From an uncultured Nocardioides sp. (GTDB lineage: Bacteria; Actinomycetota; Actinomycetes; Propionibacteriales; Nocardioidaceae): a stretch of 64,000 nt of DNA. The position numbers and the translations under genes were made by a program. Where the stretch lies: NCBI RefSeq assembly GCF_947488025.1, contig NZ_CANKYS010000001.1, forward strand, positions 620,001 to 684,000, written 5' to 3'. Of this stretch, positions 54,766 through 62,860 are shown in pieces (the stretch's first letter is position 1; every line of letters begins with the position of its first letter). The notes under the pieces were generated by a model. It saw only the letters and a program-made list of their open reading frames with translations, made no database searches and was not told the origin of the DNA.

Positions 54766-56106
54766 CTACACGCCCTCGGTGCCGATGCCCGGGTGGACGA
54801 AGGGGTGCCCGGCTTTCATCTGCTCGACCGAGCCCGGGTGCATGCGGGCAAGGTGGGCCAGGCCGCGGCGGCGGTAGCGGAGGGTCTGGACGACGCCGAG
54901 CGTCCAGAAGACGTACTGCACGGCCAGCGCGAGCTTGAAGTCGCCGAGGGTGTAGGACTCCATGCCGCCCGGCGAGGACAGGTCGAGGACGACGCCGATC
55001 AGCGCCATGGTCAGCAGCGAGGCGGTGAAGCCGCCGATGTTGACGAGCCCGTTGGCGCGGCCGGTCTCGTGCGGGGGCGTGAACGAGCGGGCGAGGTCGA
55101 AGCCGACCATCGAGGCCGGTCCCCCGCTGGCCGTGGCGAACGCCATCACCACCACCAGCCACGTCGGCGCGACGCCGGGCCAGAGCAGGACCGCGGTCCA
55201 CGGCACCACCATGGTGAGGACGACACCGACCACGATCCACGAGCGGTAGTAGGGCAGCCGGCCCACCAGGCGTGCGAGGACCAGCCCACTCACCACGGCC
55301 CACGCCGTCATCGCCATCAGCAGGGTGCTGGCCTCGCGCGACGACCAGCCGAGGCCCTGCACCAGGAACGGGTAGCCCCACAGCAGGGTGAAGACCGTGA
55401 CGGAGAACTGCGAGGAGAAGTGCGACCACATCCCCAGCCGCGTGCCGGGGTTGCCCCACACCGTGCGCACCGACTGGGCCAGCGCGCGCAGCTTGATGGC
55501 CACCACGTCCGAGCGCCGGTAGGGCGAGTCCTTGACGAGGGCGAGGACCGCGACGAGCATCACGACTCCGAGACTGGAGGCCAGCGCGAACGTGCGCGTC
55601 CAGCCCAGCTCCTGGAGGAGGTACGCCAGCGGGCCGGCCGCGGCGATCGCGCCGAGCTGCCCGGTGAGGCCGGTGAGCTGGGTGACCATCGGCGCCTGCC
55701 GCACCAGGAACCAGATCGTGACGAGCCGGATCACGCTCACGAAGATCATCGCGTCGCCCGCGCCCACGACGGCGCGGGCCGCGACTGCTCCGCCGAAGGA
55801 GGTCGTGAAGGCGAAGGCCAGCTGGCCCGCACTCATCATCACCAGGCCGGCCAGCAGCATGGCGCGCGAGCCGTAGCGGTCCAGCAGGACCCCGACCGGC
55901 ACCTGCATGCCGGCGTAGACCACCAGCTGCAGCACGGTGAACGTCGCCAGGCGGGTGGCGCTGATGTCGAACCGCTCGGACGCGATGATCCCTGCGACGC
56001 CGAGCGAGCTGCGGTTGAAGACCGCCAGCACGTAGACGGCGAGGGAGACCAGCCAGATGATCCAGGCCCGCCGCCTGCCGATGTCGTGGATCTGCTCCGC
56101 GCTCAC
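54766..56106 (-). CDS. MFS transporter
   Basis: This 446-residue transporter of the major facilitator superfamily has 12 predicted helices. The loop 2-3 motif reads QVPVGVLLDRYGSRAMLLAG, followed by the helix-4 GAGDAMIFVSVIRL and the seventh-helix region SQFSVTVFTLLWGYPF. The substrate is not evident. The GTG at 56106 overlaps the kinase stop, so it is the last gene of the isomerase-kinase-transporter operon; a sugar or sugar derivative is the reasonable cargo. Confidence 0.85.
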   Translation of the reverse strand: MSAEQIHDIGRRRAWIIWLVSLAVYVLAVFNRSSLGVAGIIASERFDISATRLATFTVLQLVVYAGMQVPVGVLLDRYGSRAMLLAGLVMMSAGQLAFAFTTSFGGAVAARAVVGAGDAMIFVSVIRLVTIWFLVRQAPMVTQLTGLTGQLGAIAAAGPLAYLLQELGWTRTFALASSLGVVMLVAVLALVKDSPYRRSDVVAIKLRALAQSVRTVWGNPGTRLGMWSHFSSQFSVTVFTLLWGYPFLVQGLGWSSREASTLLMAMTAWAVVSGLVLARLVGRLPYYRSWIVVGVVLTMVVPWTAVLLWPGVAPTWLVVVMAFATASGGPASMVGFDLARSFTPPHETGRANGLVNIGGFTASLLTMALIGVVLDLSSPGGMESYTLGDFKLALAVQYVFWTLGVVQTLRYRRRGLAHLARMHPGSVEQMKAGHPFVHPGIGTEGV

Positions 56107-57059
56107 TCCTGCCCGGCTTCGCGGCCCACGCCGAGCGCGGAGGAGAGCTCCGCGCGCGTCGGCGGGTCGGCGCCCGGTCGGGAGACGTTGATCGCCGCGC
56201 CCACGGCGGCGGTGGTGACGACGTCGAGCAGGTCGCGGTCGGTCAGCGCTGCGAGCGCCTCGGCGGCACCCTCTCCGTGCACGCCGAGCGCGAGGAGGGC
56301 GTCGATGAGCACGCCGCTGAACGTGTCGCCCGCACCGACGGTGTCGGCCACGGCGACGGGCACGCCCGGCACCTCGAGCGCGGTCCCGCCGGGGCGTACG
56401 GCGACCGCGCCGGCGCCGCCACGCGTCACGACGACCAGCCCCGGGCCGGCGTCGGCCCACCGGGTGGCGGTCGCGACGGGATCGTCGCCGGGGTGGAGCC
56501 AGTGGAGGTCCTCGTCGCTCACCTTGACCACGTCGGCGAGCGCGACGAGCTGCTCGACGCGGGCCACCGGGCCGGCGCGGTCGGGGGTGATCGCCGGACG
56601 CGCGTTGGGGTCGAGGGAGAGGAGCGCCCGTCCGCGGTGGGTGCGGAACGCCTCGAGCACCGTGTCGGCACCCGGGTCGAGGACCGTCGCGATCGAGCCC
56701 ACGTGGAGCACGTCGCACGCCTCCTCGGGCACCGACCGCAGGTCCCAGTCGAGGTCGAACTCATAGGTCGCGGCGCCGGTCTCGTCGAGGGTCACCGCCG
56801 CGCTCGACGTGCGTCCCGAGCTGGTCGGGCCGGCCAGCACGGTGACGTCACTGGCCTCCAGCCACGCGCGGACGGCGACACCACGCTCGTCGTCGCCGAG
56901 CAGCGTGACGAGGCGTACGTCGCGCTCGAGCCGGCCGAGGGTGATCGCGACGTTGGCGGGGCTGCCGCCGGGGTGGTCGCGCGTCGTCCCGTCGGGAGCG
57001 GGCACCACGTCGACGAGCGCCTCGCCGACGACGAGGATCCGGGGCTGCGCGTCGGTCAT
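56103..57059 (-). CDS. PfkB-family carbohydrate kinase (fructokinase-like)
   Basis: This ribokinase-family kinase of 318 aa has the N-terminal GEALVDVVP and DHPGGSPANVAITLGRLE (di-glycine sugar-binding hinge), and the C-terminal anion hole and catalytic base VADTVGAGDTFSGVLIDALL. The family phosphorylates fructose, 2-keto-3-deoxygluconate, ribose and others. The 7-bp gap to the upstream AGE-type isomerase suggests it phosphorylates the ketose produced there, fructose being the simplest option. Confidence 0.88.
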   Translation of the reverse strand: MTDAQPRILVVGEALVDVVPAPDGTTRDHPGGSPANVAITLGRLERDVRLVTLLGDDERGVAVRAWLEASDVTVLAGPTSSGRTSSAAVTLDETGAATYEFDLDWDLRSVPEEACDVLHVGSIATVLDPGADTVLEAFRTHRGRALLSLDPNARPAITPDRAGPVARVEQLVALADVVKVSDEDLHWLHPGDDPVATATRWADAGPGLVVVTRGGAGAVAVRPGGTALEVPGVPVAVADTVGAGDTFSGVLIDALLALGVHGEGAAEALAALTDRDLLDVVTTAAVGAAINVSRPGADPPTRAELSSALGVGREAGQE

Positions 57060-57066
57060 GCCCCCA

Positions 57067-58296
57067 TCATGCCCGGGCCGTCCGACCGTCCGACAGCGCC
57101 ACCGCACGGGCGAGACTCGGCGCCAGCGGCATCCGTGGGAGGAGGGTCGCCTGGACCGCGTGGTAGAGGTCGGGCTTGCCGGGCCACACGCTGGCCTGCG
57201 GCCAGTTGGCCGCGTCGAGCTCGTGGTGCCACGACCCGCGCTCCCGGTCGAGGAGGTGCTCCCGGGCGTAGGCCCACCACTCGGCGTAGCGCCGTGCGTA
57301 GCGCCCCTCACCCGTGCGCCGGTGCAGCGCCGCGGCGGCCGCGATCGCCTCGGCGGTCACCCAGTGCATCCGCTCGCGGACGACGGGCCGGCCCTCCCAG
57401 TCGGTCGTGTAGACGAAGCCCGGCGCTCCGTCGGCGTGCCAGCCGTCCGCGACCGCCCGGTCGAAGAGCAGGCGCGAGGTGTCGAGGAGCCCGGCGGGTG
57501 CCACCTCGCCCAGGGTCGCCTCGAGGTGGAGCAGCAGTCGCGACCACTCCAGACCGTGCCCGACGGTCGCGCCGTAGGGCTTGAACGGGTCGTCGGGCCG
57601 GTCGCGGTTGAGGTCGAGGTCGACCGCCCAGTCGGGGCCGAAGTGCTCGGGCAGCCGTCCGTCGTACGACGGTGCGAGCTCGACCACCAGGCCGGCCAGC
57701 CGGGCCGCCCGCCGGTGCCACACGTCGTCGCCGGTGACGTCGCCGACGGCCAGCATCGCCTCGAGCGCGTGCATCGTGGAGTTGAGGCCGCGGTAGGGAG
57801 CGGGCGTCGTCCAGGCCCGGTCCCACTCGTCGACCACGCGCCCGAGGTCGTCGTCCCAGAAACGTGCCTCGAAGACCCGCGTCGCCTCGGCCAGCAGCGG
57901 CTCCGCGCCCGGCAGCCCGGCCACCACGGCCGTCGACCCGGCGAGCATGACGAAGGCGTGGGCGTAGCAGGACTTGGCACCGTCGGGCTCGCCGTCGGGG
58001 GCAACGGCGCCGAACCAGCCGCCGTGCTCGTCGTCGCGCAACGTCGTACGCAGCCCCGCGAGGGCGGCCGTGGCGATCGACGCGCTCCCCTCGACGCCCA
58101 TCAGCGCACCGAGCCCGAAGACGTGGACCATGCGGCTGGTGATCCAGGTGTGCACCGGGCGAGCGAGGTCGGGCGCGCCGTCGTCGTCGAGCCACGCCGC
58201 GCCACCGCGTGGGTGCACGACACGGCGGCCGAAGCCGAGCAGGCGCCGGCACTCGTCGTCGAGCCAGGCGTCGTCGGGCGGGGCAGGATCGCTCAC
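57067..58296 (-). CDS. AGE-family sugar isomerase (mannose/YihS-like)
   Basis: This N-acylglucosamine 2-epimerase family (alpha/alpha)6 barrel of 409 aa contains [73 protein letters not shown] and a late GSWHHELD. These Arg, His and Glu positions match the aldose-ketose isomerase branch (mannose isomerase or YihS sulfoquinovose isomerase), not the N-acetylglucosamine epimerases. The GTG at 58296 starts the operon. The kinase and transporter follow. Confidence 0.85.
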   Translation of the reverse strand: MSDPAPPDDAWLDDECRRLLGFGRRVVHPRGGAAWLDDDGAPDLARPVHTWITSRMVHVFGLGALMGVEGSASIATAALAGLRTTLRDDEHGGWFGAVAPDGEPDGAKSCYAHAFVMLAGSTAVVAGLPGAEPLLAEATRVFEARFWDDDLGRVVDEWDRAWTTPAPYRGLNSTMHALEAMLAVGDVTGDDVWHRRAARLAGLVVELAPSYDGRLPEHFGPDWAVDLDLNRDRPDDPFKPYGATVGHGLEWSRLLLHLEATLGEVAPAGLLDTSRLLFDRAVADGWHADGAPGFVYTTDWEGRPVVRERMHWVTAEAIAAAAALHRRTGEGRYARRYAEWWAYAREHLLDRERGSWHHELDAANWPQASVWPGKPDLYHAVQATLLPRMPLAPSLARAVALSDGRTARA

Positions 58297-58345
58297 CCGG
58301 GCAGTCAAGCAGTCGGCACCCACACCGCACGAGGCCCCGGACGCA

Positions 58346-58376
58346 CGAGACCCCCGCACACCGTGCGGGGGTCTCG
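58346..58376 (-). terminator. hairpin terminator downstream of tRNA-Tyr
   Basis: A perfect 13-bp stem CGAGACCCCCGCA / CACCG / complement lies between tRNA-Tyr (58395) and the sugar operon start (58296) on the minus strand. It ends the tRNA transcript and insulates the operon. Confidence 0.7.
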
Positions 58377-58394
58377 CGACTGGACTGCGTCCAG

Positions 58395-58476
58395 TGGCAG
58401 GTAGAGGATTCGAACCTCTGTAGGCAATGCCGGCTGATTTACAGTCAGCTCCCTTTGGCCGCTCGGGCAACCTGCC
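58395..58476 (-). tRNA. tRNA-Tyr (anticodon GTA)
   Basis: This class II tRNA (82 nt) has a long variable arm. Acceptor GGCAGGT/ACCTGCC, D-arm GCCCGAGCGGCCAAAGGG, anticodon GTA in CTGACTGTAAATCAG, T-loop GGTTCGAATCC and discriminator A are all visible. Confidence 0.94.
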
Positions 58477-58562
58477 GGGCCGTGCGGAACAATAGCAAGG
58501 CACGCACTTCACCACGAATCGCCGGGGCCCGCTCCAGGAGGCCCCCAAGGAGGCACAACGAC

Positions 58563-59054
58563 ATGGCTGACTCGAGCTTCGACATCGTGAGCAAGCTGGA
58601 CCGCCAGGAGGTCGACAACGCCCTCAGCCAGGCGGCCCGCGAGATCGCGACCCGCTTCGACTTCAAGGGCACCGGGGCGTCGATCGAGTGGAAGGGCGAG
58701 CAGGCGATCGAGATCACCGCCTCCGCCGACGACCGCGCCAGCGCGGTGCTCAGCGTCTTCCAGGACAAGCTGATCAAGCGCAACCAGAGCCTCAAGATCC
58801 TCGACGCCTCCGAGCCGCGCCAGTCCGGCCAGGTCTCCAAGATCGACATCGCGCTGAAGGAGGGCATCACCTCCGAGGACGCGAAGAAGATCTCCAAGCT
58901 GATCCGCGACGAGGGCCCCAAGGGCGTGAAGGCGCAGGTGCAGGGCGAGGAGCTGCGCGTCTCGTCCAAGAAGCGCGACGACCTCCAGGCCGTCCAGCAG
59001 CTGGTGAAGTCGCAGGACTACGACTTCGCTGTGCAGTTCACCAACTACCGCTGA
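58563..59054 (+). CDS. yajQ: YajQ family cyclic-di-GMP-binding protein
   Basis: YajQ (163 aa) is a small nucleotide-binding protein with two ferredoxin-like domains. It has [48 protein letters not shown], and [20 protein letters not shown] (landmark [12 protein letters not shown]), then the C-terminal [11 protein letters not shown]. The ATG follows AGGAGG. Its last 21 bp are duplicated at 59762-59782, suggesting the gene's 3' end was used as an integration site; the gene itself remains intact. Confidence 0.95.
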   Translation: MADSSFDIVSKLDRQEVDNALSQAAREIATRFDFKGTGASIEWKGEQAIEITASADDRASAVLSVFQDKLIKRNQSLKILDASEPRQSGQVSKIDIALKEGITSEDAKKISKLIRDEGPKGVKAQVQGEELRVSSKKRDDLQAVQQLVKSQDYDFAVQFTNYR

Positions 59055-59055
59055 G
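59035..59055. repeat. attL-like direct repeat, yajQ 3' end
   Basis: The 21-bp stretch covering the last codons and stop of yajQ (core TTCACCAACTACCGCTGAG) recurs exactly at 59762-59782, 727 bp away. Integrases commonly use the 3' ends of genes as attachment sites. Confidence 0.5.
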
Positions 59056-59133
59056 CTGCGACGTCTCCGCAGGTCTGCAGCTGGGGCCGTCGCCCCAGTC
59101 CGTACAGCGTCCGCGAGCAGTCCGCCAGGACCA

Positions 59134-59344
59134 CCCGCATGAGAAGATCGCCGACGCCCGAAGCCAGATTGAGCAGGCACGGGCGTGGCTCGCCGACTTC
59201 GCCGCCGACCACCCGCCAACGCCGCCCCCACCGCCGCACCCGGTCGTGCCCCGGCCCAGCGCGCGGCCCACGGACCCGCGCCAAACCGGCGGCTACGCGG
59301 ATCTGCGCCTGCACCTGTGGCGACGCCCCGGCCGCAACGACTAG
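59134..59344 (+). pseudogene. possible truncated gene remnant between the yajQ-end repeats
   Basis: An open frame ending in TAG at 59342-59344 encodes about 70 residues with plausible protein character: a helix KIADARSQIEQARAWLADFA, a Pro-rich linker, and a C-terminal GGYADLRLHLWRRPGRND. Third positions are GC-rich, as in real genes here. No start codon or SD is found near its beginning, and the frame runs upstream into yajQ in another register. I read it as the 3' remnant of a gene brought in with the insertion; it may be chance. Confidence 0.3.
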
Positions 59345-59523
59345 GGCCGGTCCGGGTCGTCTTTGCCGTCTTGGCTGCTCAGTCCCCATGACCGACGCGC
59401 CTGCTGGTCCTCGAGGGCGTTGCGGTCGTAGGGCGACGTTCCTGCGTACCGCTTCTGACGCCAGGCCACCCATCCGAACAGGGCGATCAGCAGCCCGAGC
59501 AAGATCAACCAGAAGACCAGCAT
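59341..59523 (-). CDS. small single-pass membrane protein
   Basis: This 60-residue protein has one membrane helix right at the N-terminus (MLVFWLILLGLLIALFGWVA) and a polar, charged cytosolic tail (RQKRYAGTSPYDRNALEDQQ, then an Asp-rich end). GAGGTG lies about 7 nt before the ATG at 59523. A longer frame starts at 59568. It lies between the two copies of the yajQ 3' end and may be cargo of the inserted segment. No family recognised. Confidence 0.5.
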   Translation of the reverse strand: MLVFWLILLGLLIALFGWVAWRQKRYAGTSPYDRNALEDQQARRSWGLSSQDGKDDPDRP

Positions 59524-59761
59524 GGCGACCACCTCTGCGACGAGATTACGCCGCCGGGCGGTCTGCATCGCCGTGGTCTAGCCGGGACGCGGGGCCGCCT
59601 TCTGGTGGGACCGAACTGCCCCAGCACTTACTGGCGCGTCGGAATCCCGCCGAATGGCACGGCAAGCCTGTGGAACGGAGCCACGCCTCCAGCATCGACG
59701 GCGCTTGCCCCGACTAGTCCGCAGGACGGCCGTCTAGGACCACCGCCATCGCGGCCGGTGG

Positions 59762-59782
59762 AGTTCACCAACTACCGCTGAG
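59762..59782. repeat. attR-like direct repeat, second copy of the yajQ 3' end
   Basis: An exact 21-bp copy of the yajQ terminal segment including the TGA codon, but preceded by unrelated sequence. With 59035-59055 it brackets a 727-bp segment. Confidence 0.5.
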
Positions 59783-59920
59783 ACCGGCGGTGTCAGGACG
59801 GTTCGGTCGGAAACGTCGAAGATCTGTCGAAGTCCGGGACCGCCGGCGTCGCGCTGCCTAGGTTTGCTCGTACGCGGGTGGGAGTCGCACGGGGGACTGC
59901 CGCACCGCCAGAGGCGGGAG

Positions 59921-59952
59921 CGCCCCGCGACCAGGGGGTTGGTCGTGGGGCG
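59921..59952. terminator. hairpin downstream of the cobalamin-binding protein gene
   Basis: A 13-bp stem with one mismatch (CGCCCCGCGACCA / GGGGGT / TGGTCGTGGGGCG) is followed on the plus strand by TTCTTC. It also lies 33 nt beyond the minus-strand stop at 59986, so it may terminate that gene. Confidence 0.45.
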
Positions 59953-59985
59953 TTCTTCATGCGGCGGGCACCTTCCTGACCACCG

Positions 59986-60642
59986 TCACCAGCCACCGCG
60001 GAGCTGCGCCAGTGCGCCGACCAGCACCACGACGGCACGGACGGGGTCGGCCGGCAGCGGGAGCGCACCGATCTCGGCGAGGGTCTGCTCGTCGGCGCCG
60101 CGCCCGGCGGCGTACAGCGGGTGGTCGGCGGCGAGCTTGCGCAGCGCCGAGGCGTGCGAGGTGAACATCGTCGGTCGCGTCGCCGCCAGCACGACCGCGT
60201 CGGCACCGGTGCCCCGCGCCGCGGTGAGGATGGCCGGCACGGGGGTGTCGGCCCCCAGGAACCGCACCCGTACGCCGCGCTCGCGCAGCATCAGCGCCAC
60301 GCACAGCAGGACCATGTCGTGCCGCTCCCCCGGCGGGCAGGCGAGCAGGACGACCGGCGCGACCGCGGCGGCGTCCGCGAGGAGCGGGGCCGGGGGCACG
60401 GCGGCGAGCGCGGTCAGCTTGCGCCGAAGCATGTCGCTGACGAAGTGCTCGTGGGCGACCGACAGCGTGCCGTCCTCCCAGCGGTCGCCGACCTCCTGCA
60501 GGAAGGGCAGGACGACACCCGTCACCGCGCCGGACAACGGCACGTCCCAGAGCAGCCGGGCGATGGCGACCTCCGCCGCCTCGGCGTCGAAGGTCTCGAC
60601 AGCCGCCCAGAGCTCGTCGGACGTGGTGGTCGTGATGCTCAC
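59986..60642 (-). CDS. orphan CarH/LitR-type cobalamin-binding domain protein
   Basis: This 218-residue protein consists only of the helical cap and B12-binding domain found at the C-terminus of CarH/LitR photoreceptors. The cap motif W-x9-EH is present (DRWEDGTLSVAHEHFVSDML), matching the Trp, Glu and His that contact adenosylcobalamin. The Rossmann part has CPPGERHDMVLL with the lower-ligand-type His, followed by VRVRFLGADTPVPAI. No MerR-type DNA-binding domain is encoded upstream, so it would need a partner to regulate anything. It is divergent from korA. Confidence 0.75.
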   Translation of the reverse strand: MSITTTTSDELWAAVETFDAEAAEVAIARLLWDVPLSGAVTGVVLPFLQEVGDRWEDGTLSVAHEHFVSDMLRRKLTALAAVPPAPLLADAAAVAPVVLLACPPGERHDMVLLCVALMLRERGVRVRFLGADTPVPAILTAARGTGADAVVLAATRPTMFTSHASALRKLAADHPLYAAGRGADEQTLAEIGALPLPADPVRAVVVLVGALAQLRGGW

Positions 60643-60919
60643 AGTCGCACGCTAGCCCCGCCGACGTCCCACCGCAGACGTTCGCCCCGCCCCGCGGGGT
60701 GGTCGGACGGCCGCCGCCTTCCGCGAGCCCAGCACGGGTCCCGCCGCAGGGGTGAGCCAGACGGTGCTGCCGCCGCGAGCGTGTCGTGGGTCACGGACGC
60801 AGCGAACGGGGTACTGGGGAGGCGTCCATCACGTGGGGAGCGGCAGGAATCCGCTGGGCCCGCGACTATCGTGGGCAGCCGGGACAGGACTCTCGCGACA
60901 CGTAGGAAGCAGGGCAGAG

Positions 60920-62860
60920 GTGACCCACACCGACAAGCAGGTCAAGCAGCTCGACCGCGTCATCATCCGGTTCGCAGGGGACTCCGGTGACGGCATGCAG
61001 CTGACCGGTGACCGGTTCACCCAGGAGACCGCGGCGTTCGGCAACGACCTGGTCACCCTGCCCAACTTCCCCGCCGAGATCCGGGCGCCCCAGGGCACCC
61101 TGCCCGGCGTGTCGTCGTTCCAGGTGCACTTCGCCGACCACGACATCCTCACCGCGGGCGATGCCCCCGACGTGCTGGTCGCGATGAACCCGGCTGCGCT
61201 GCGCGCCAACCTCGGCGACCTCCACAAGGGCGCGACGATCATCGTCGACACCCACGACTTCACCGCCCGCAACCTCACCAAGGCGGGCTACACCGCCAGT
61301 CCGCTCGACGGCGACACCCTCGCCGAGTACGCCCTCCACACCGTCGACCTGACCGGCATGACGGTCGAGGCGGTCAAGGAGTTCGGTCTCTCCCGCAAGG
61401 ACGCCTCACGCGCGAAGAACATGTTCGCGCTCGGCCTGCTGTCGTGGATGTACGGCCGTCCCACCGACCCGACGACGGCGTTCCTGACCAAGCGCTTCGC
61501 CAAGGTGCCCGACATCCGCGACGCCAACCTCGCGGCGTTCAAGGCCGGGTGGAACTTCGGCGAGACGACCGAGGCCTTCGCGGTCCAGTACGAGATCAAG
61601 CCGGCGGTGATGGCCCCCGGCACCTACCGCAACATCACCGGCAACCTCGCGCTGGCCTACGGCCTGGTCGCGGGCGGCGTGCAGTCAGGTCTCCCGCTGT
61701 TCCTCGGGACCTACCCGATCACCCCGGCCTCCGACATCCTCCACGAGCTGTCGAAGCACAAGTCCTTCGGCGTGACGACGTTCCAGGCCGAGGACGAGAT
61801 CGCCGGCGTCGGCGCCGCCATCGGTGCGTCGTACGCCGGTCACCTCGGCGTGACGTCCACCTCGGGCCCCGGCGTGGCGCTGAAGTCCGAGGCGATCGGC
61901 CTGGCCGTGATGACCGAGCTGCCGCTGGTCGTCGTCGACGTCCAGCGCGGGGGCCCCTCGACCGGCCTGCCCACCAAGACCGAGCAGGCCGACCTGCTGC
62001 AGGCGATGTTCGGGCGCAACGGCGAGGCGCCGGTGCCGATCGTGGCGCCCCAGTCCCCCGGCGACTGCTTCGCCGCGGCCGTCGAGGCCACCCGCATCGC
62101 CGTCACCTACCGCACCCCGGTGCTGCTGCTCTCCGACGGCTACCTCGCCAACGGCTCCGAGCCCTGGCGCGTCCCGGCCGTCGACGACCTGCCGGTCATC
62201 GACCCCGCGTTCGCCACCGAGAAGAACCACTTCCCCAACGGCGCGGACGACCCTGACTCTTCTGAGTTCTGGCCCTACCTGCGTGACGAGAAGACGCTCG
62301 CGCGACCGTGGGCGATCCCCGGGACCGCCGGCCTCGAGCACCGCATCGGCGGCCTCGAGAAGGGCGACGGGCACGGCAACATCTCCTACGACCCGGCCAA
62401 CCACGACTTCATGGTCCGCACCCGTCAGGCCAAGGTCGACCGGATCGCCGACTCGATCCCGCCGGTCGAGGTCGACGACCCGTCGGGCGAGGCCAAGGTG
62501 CTGGTCCTCGGGTGGGGGTCGACCTACGGCCCCATCGGTGCCGGCGTACGCCGCGTGCGCAAGGCCGGCTACCGGGTCGCCCAGGCGCACCTGCGCCACC
62601 TCAACCCCTTCCCGAGCAACCTCGGCGAGGTCCTCAAGGGCTACGACAAGGTGCTCGTGCCCGAGATGAACCTCGGCCAGCTCTCCCTGCTGCTGCGCGC
62701 GAAGTACCTCGTCGACGCCGTCGGCTACAACCACGTCCGCGGACTGCCCCTCAAGGCCACTGAGCTCGCCCACGCGATCGGCGAGCTGGTCGGACAGGCC
62801 GAGGGCGTCGACATCGACCTCGGCGTCTGGGGCGAGCCCTCCCAGAAGGAGCACATCTGA
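60920..62860 (+). CDS. korA: 2-oxoglutarate:ferredoxin oxidoreductase subunit alpha
   Basis: KorA (646 aa) has the gamma domain fused N-terminal to the alpha domain, as in mycobacterial KorA: IIRFAGDSGDGMQLTGDRF, LPNFPAEIRAPQGTLPGVSSF (landmark PAEIRAPQGT), then FLGTYPITPASDILHEL, FQAEDEIAGVGAAIGASYAG (landmark EDEIAGVGAAIGASY) and TSTSGPGVALKSEAIGLA. With KorB it decarboxylates 2-oxoglutarate to succinyl-CoA and reduced ferredoxin, an alternative TCA step. The GTG at 60920 was chosen near an AGGGCAGAG; an upstream ATG at 60752 is poorly supported. It overlaps korB by 1 bp. Confidence 0.93.
   Translation: MTHTDKQVKQLDRVIIRFAGDSGDGMQLTGDRFTQETAAFGNDLVTLPNFPAEIRAPQGTLPGVSSFQVHFADHDILTAGDAPDVLVAMNPAALRANLGDLHKGATIIVDTHDFTARNLTKAGYTASPLDGDTLAEYALHTVDLTGMTVEAVKEFGLSRKDASRAKNMFALGLLSWMYGRPTDPTTAFLTKRFAKVPDIRDANLAAFKAGWNFGETTEAFAVQYEIKPAVMAPGTYRNITGNLALAYGLVAGGVQSGLPLFLGTYPITPASDILHELSKHKSFGVTTFQAEDEIAGVGAAIGASYAGHLGVTSTSGPGVALKSEAIGLAVMTELPLVVVDVQRGGPSTGLPTKTEQADLLQAMFGRNGEAPVPIVAPQSPGDCFAAAVEATRIAVTYRTPVLLLSDGYLANGSEPWRVPAVDDLPVIDPAFATEKNHFPNGADDPDSSEFWPYLRDEKTLARPWAIPGTAGLEHRIGGLEKGDGHGNISYDPANHDFMVRTRQAKVDRIADSIPPVEVDDPSGEAKVLVLGWGSTYGPIGAGVRRVRKAGYRVAQAHLRHLNPFPSNLGEVLKGYDKVLVPEMNLGQLSLLLRAKYLVDAVGYNHVRGLPLKATELAHAIGELVGQAEGVDIDLGVWGEPSQKEHI

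Larger units (their letters stand above)
59524..59985. other. 462-bp gene-poor stretch
   Basis: No convincing gene is seen. The stretch contains the second copy of the yajQ 3' end (59762-59782), several short stop-rich frames with less regular GC skew at third positions, and a hairpin at 59921-59952. It reads as decayed insertion plus an intergenic spacer. Confidence 0.5.

Noticed and set aside
54766-58296. Firm assignment as a sulfoquinovose operon
   Set aside because: Isomerase and kinase classes fit, but the aldolase, reductase and other sulfoquinovose genes are missing, and a mannose/fructose role explains the set more simply.
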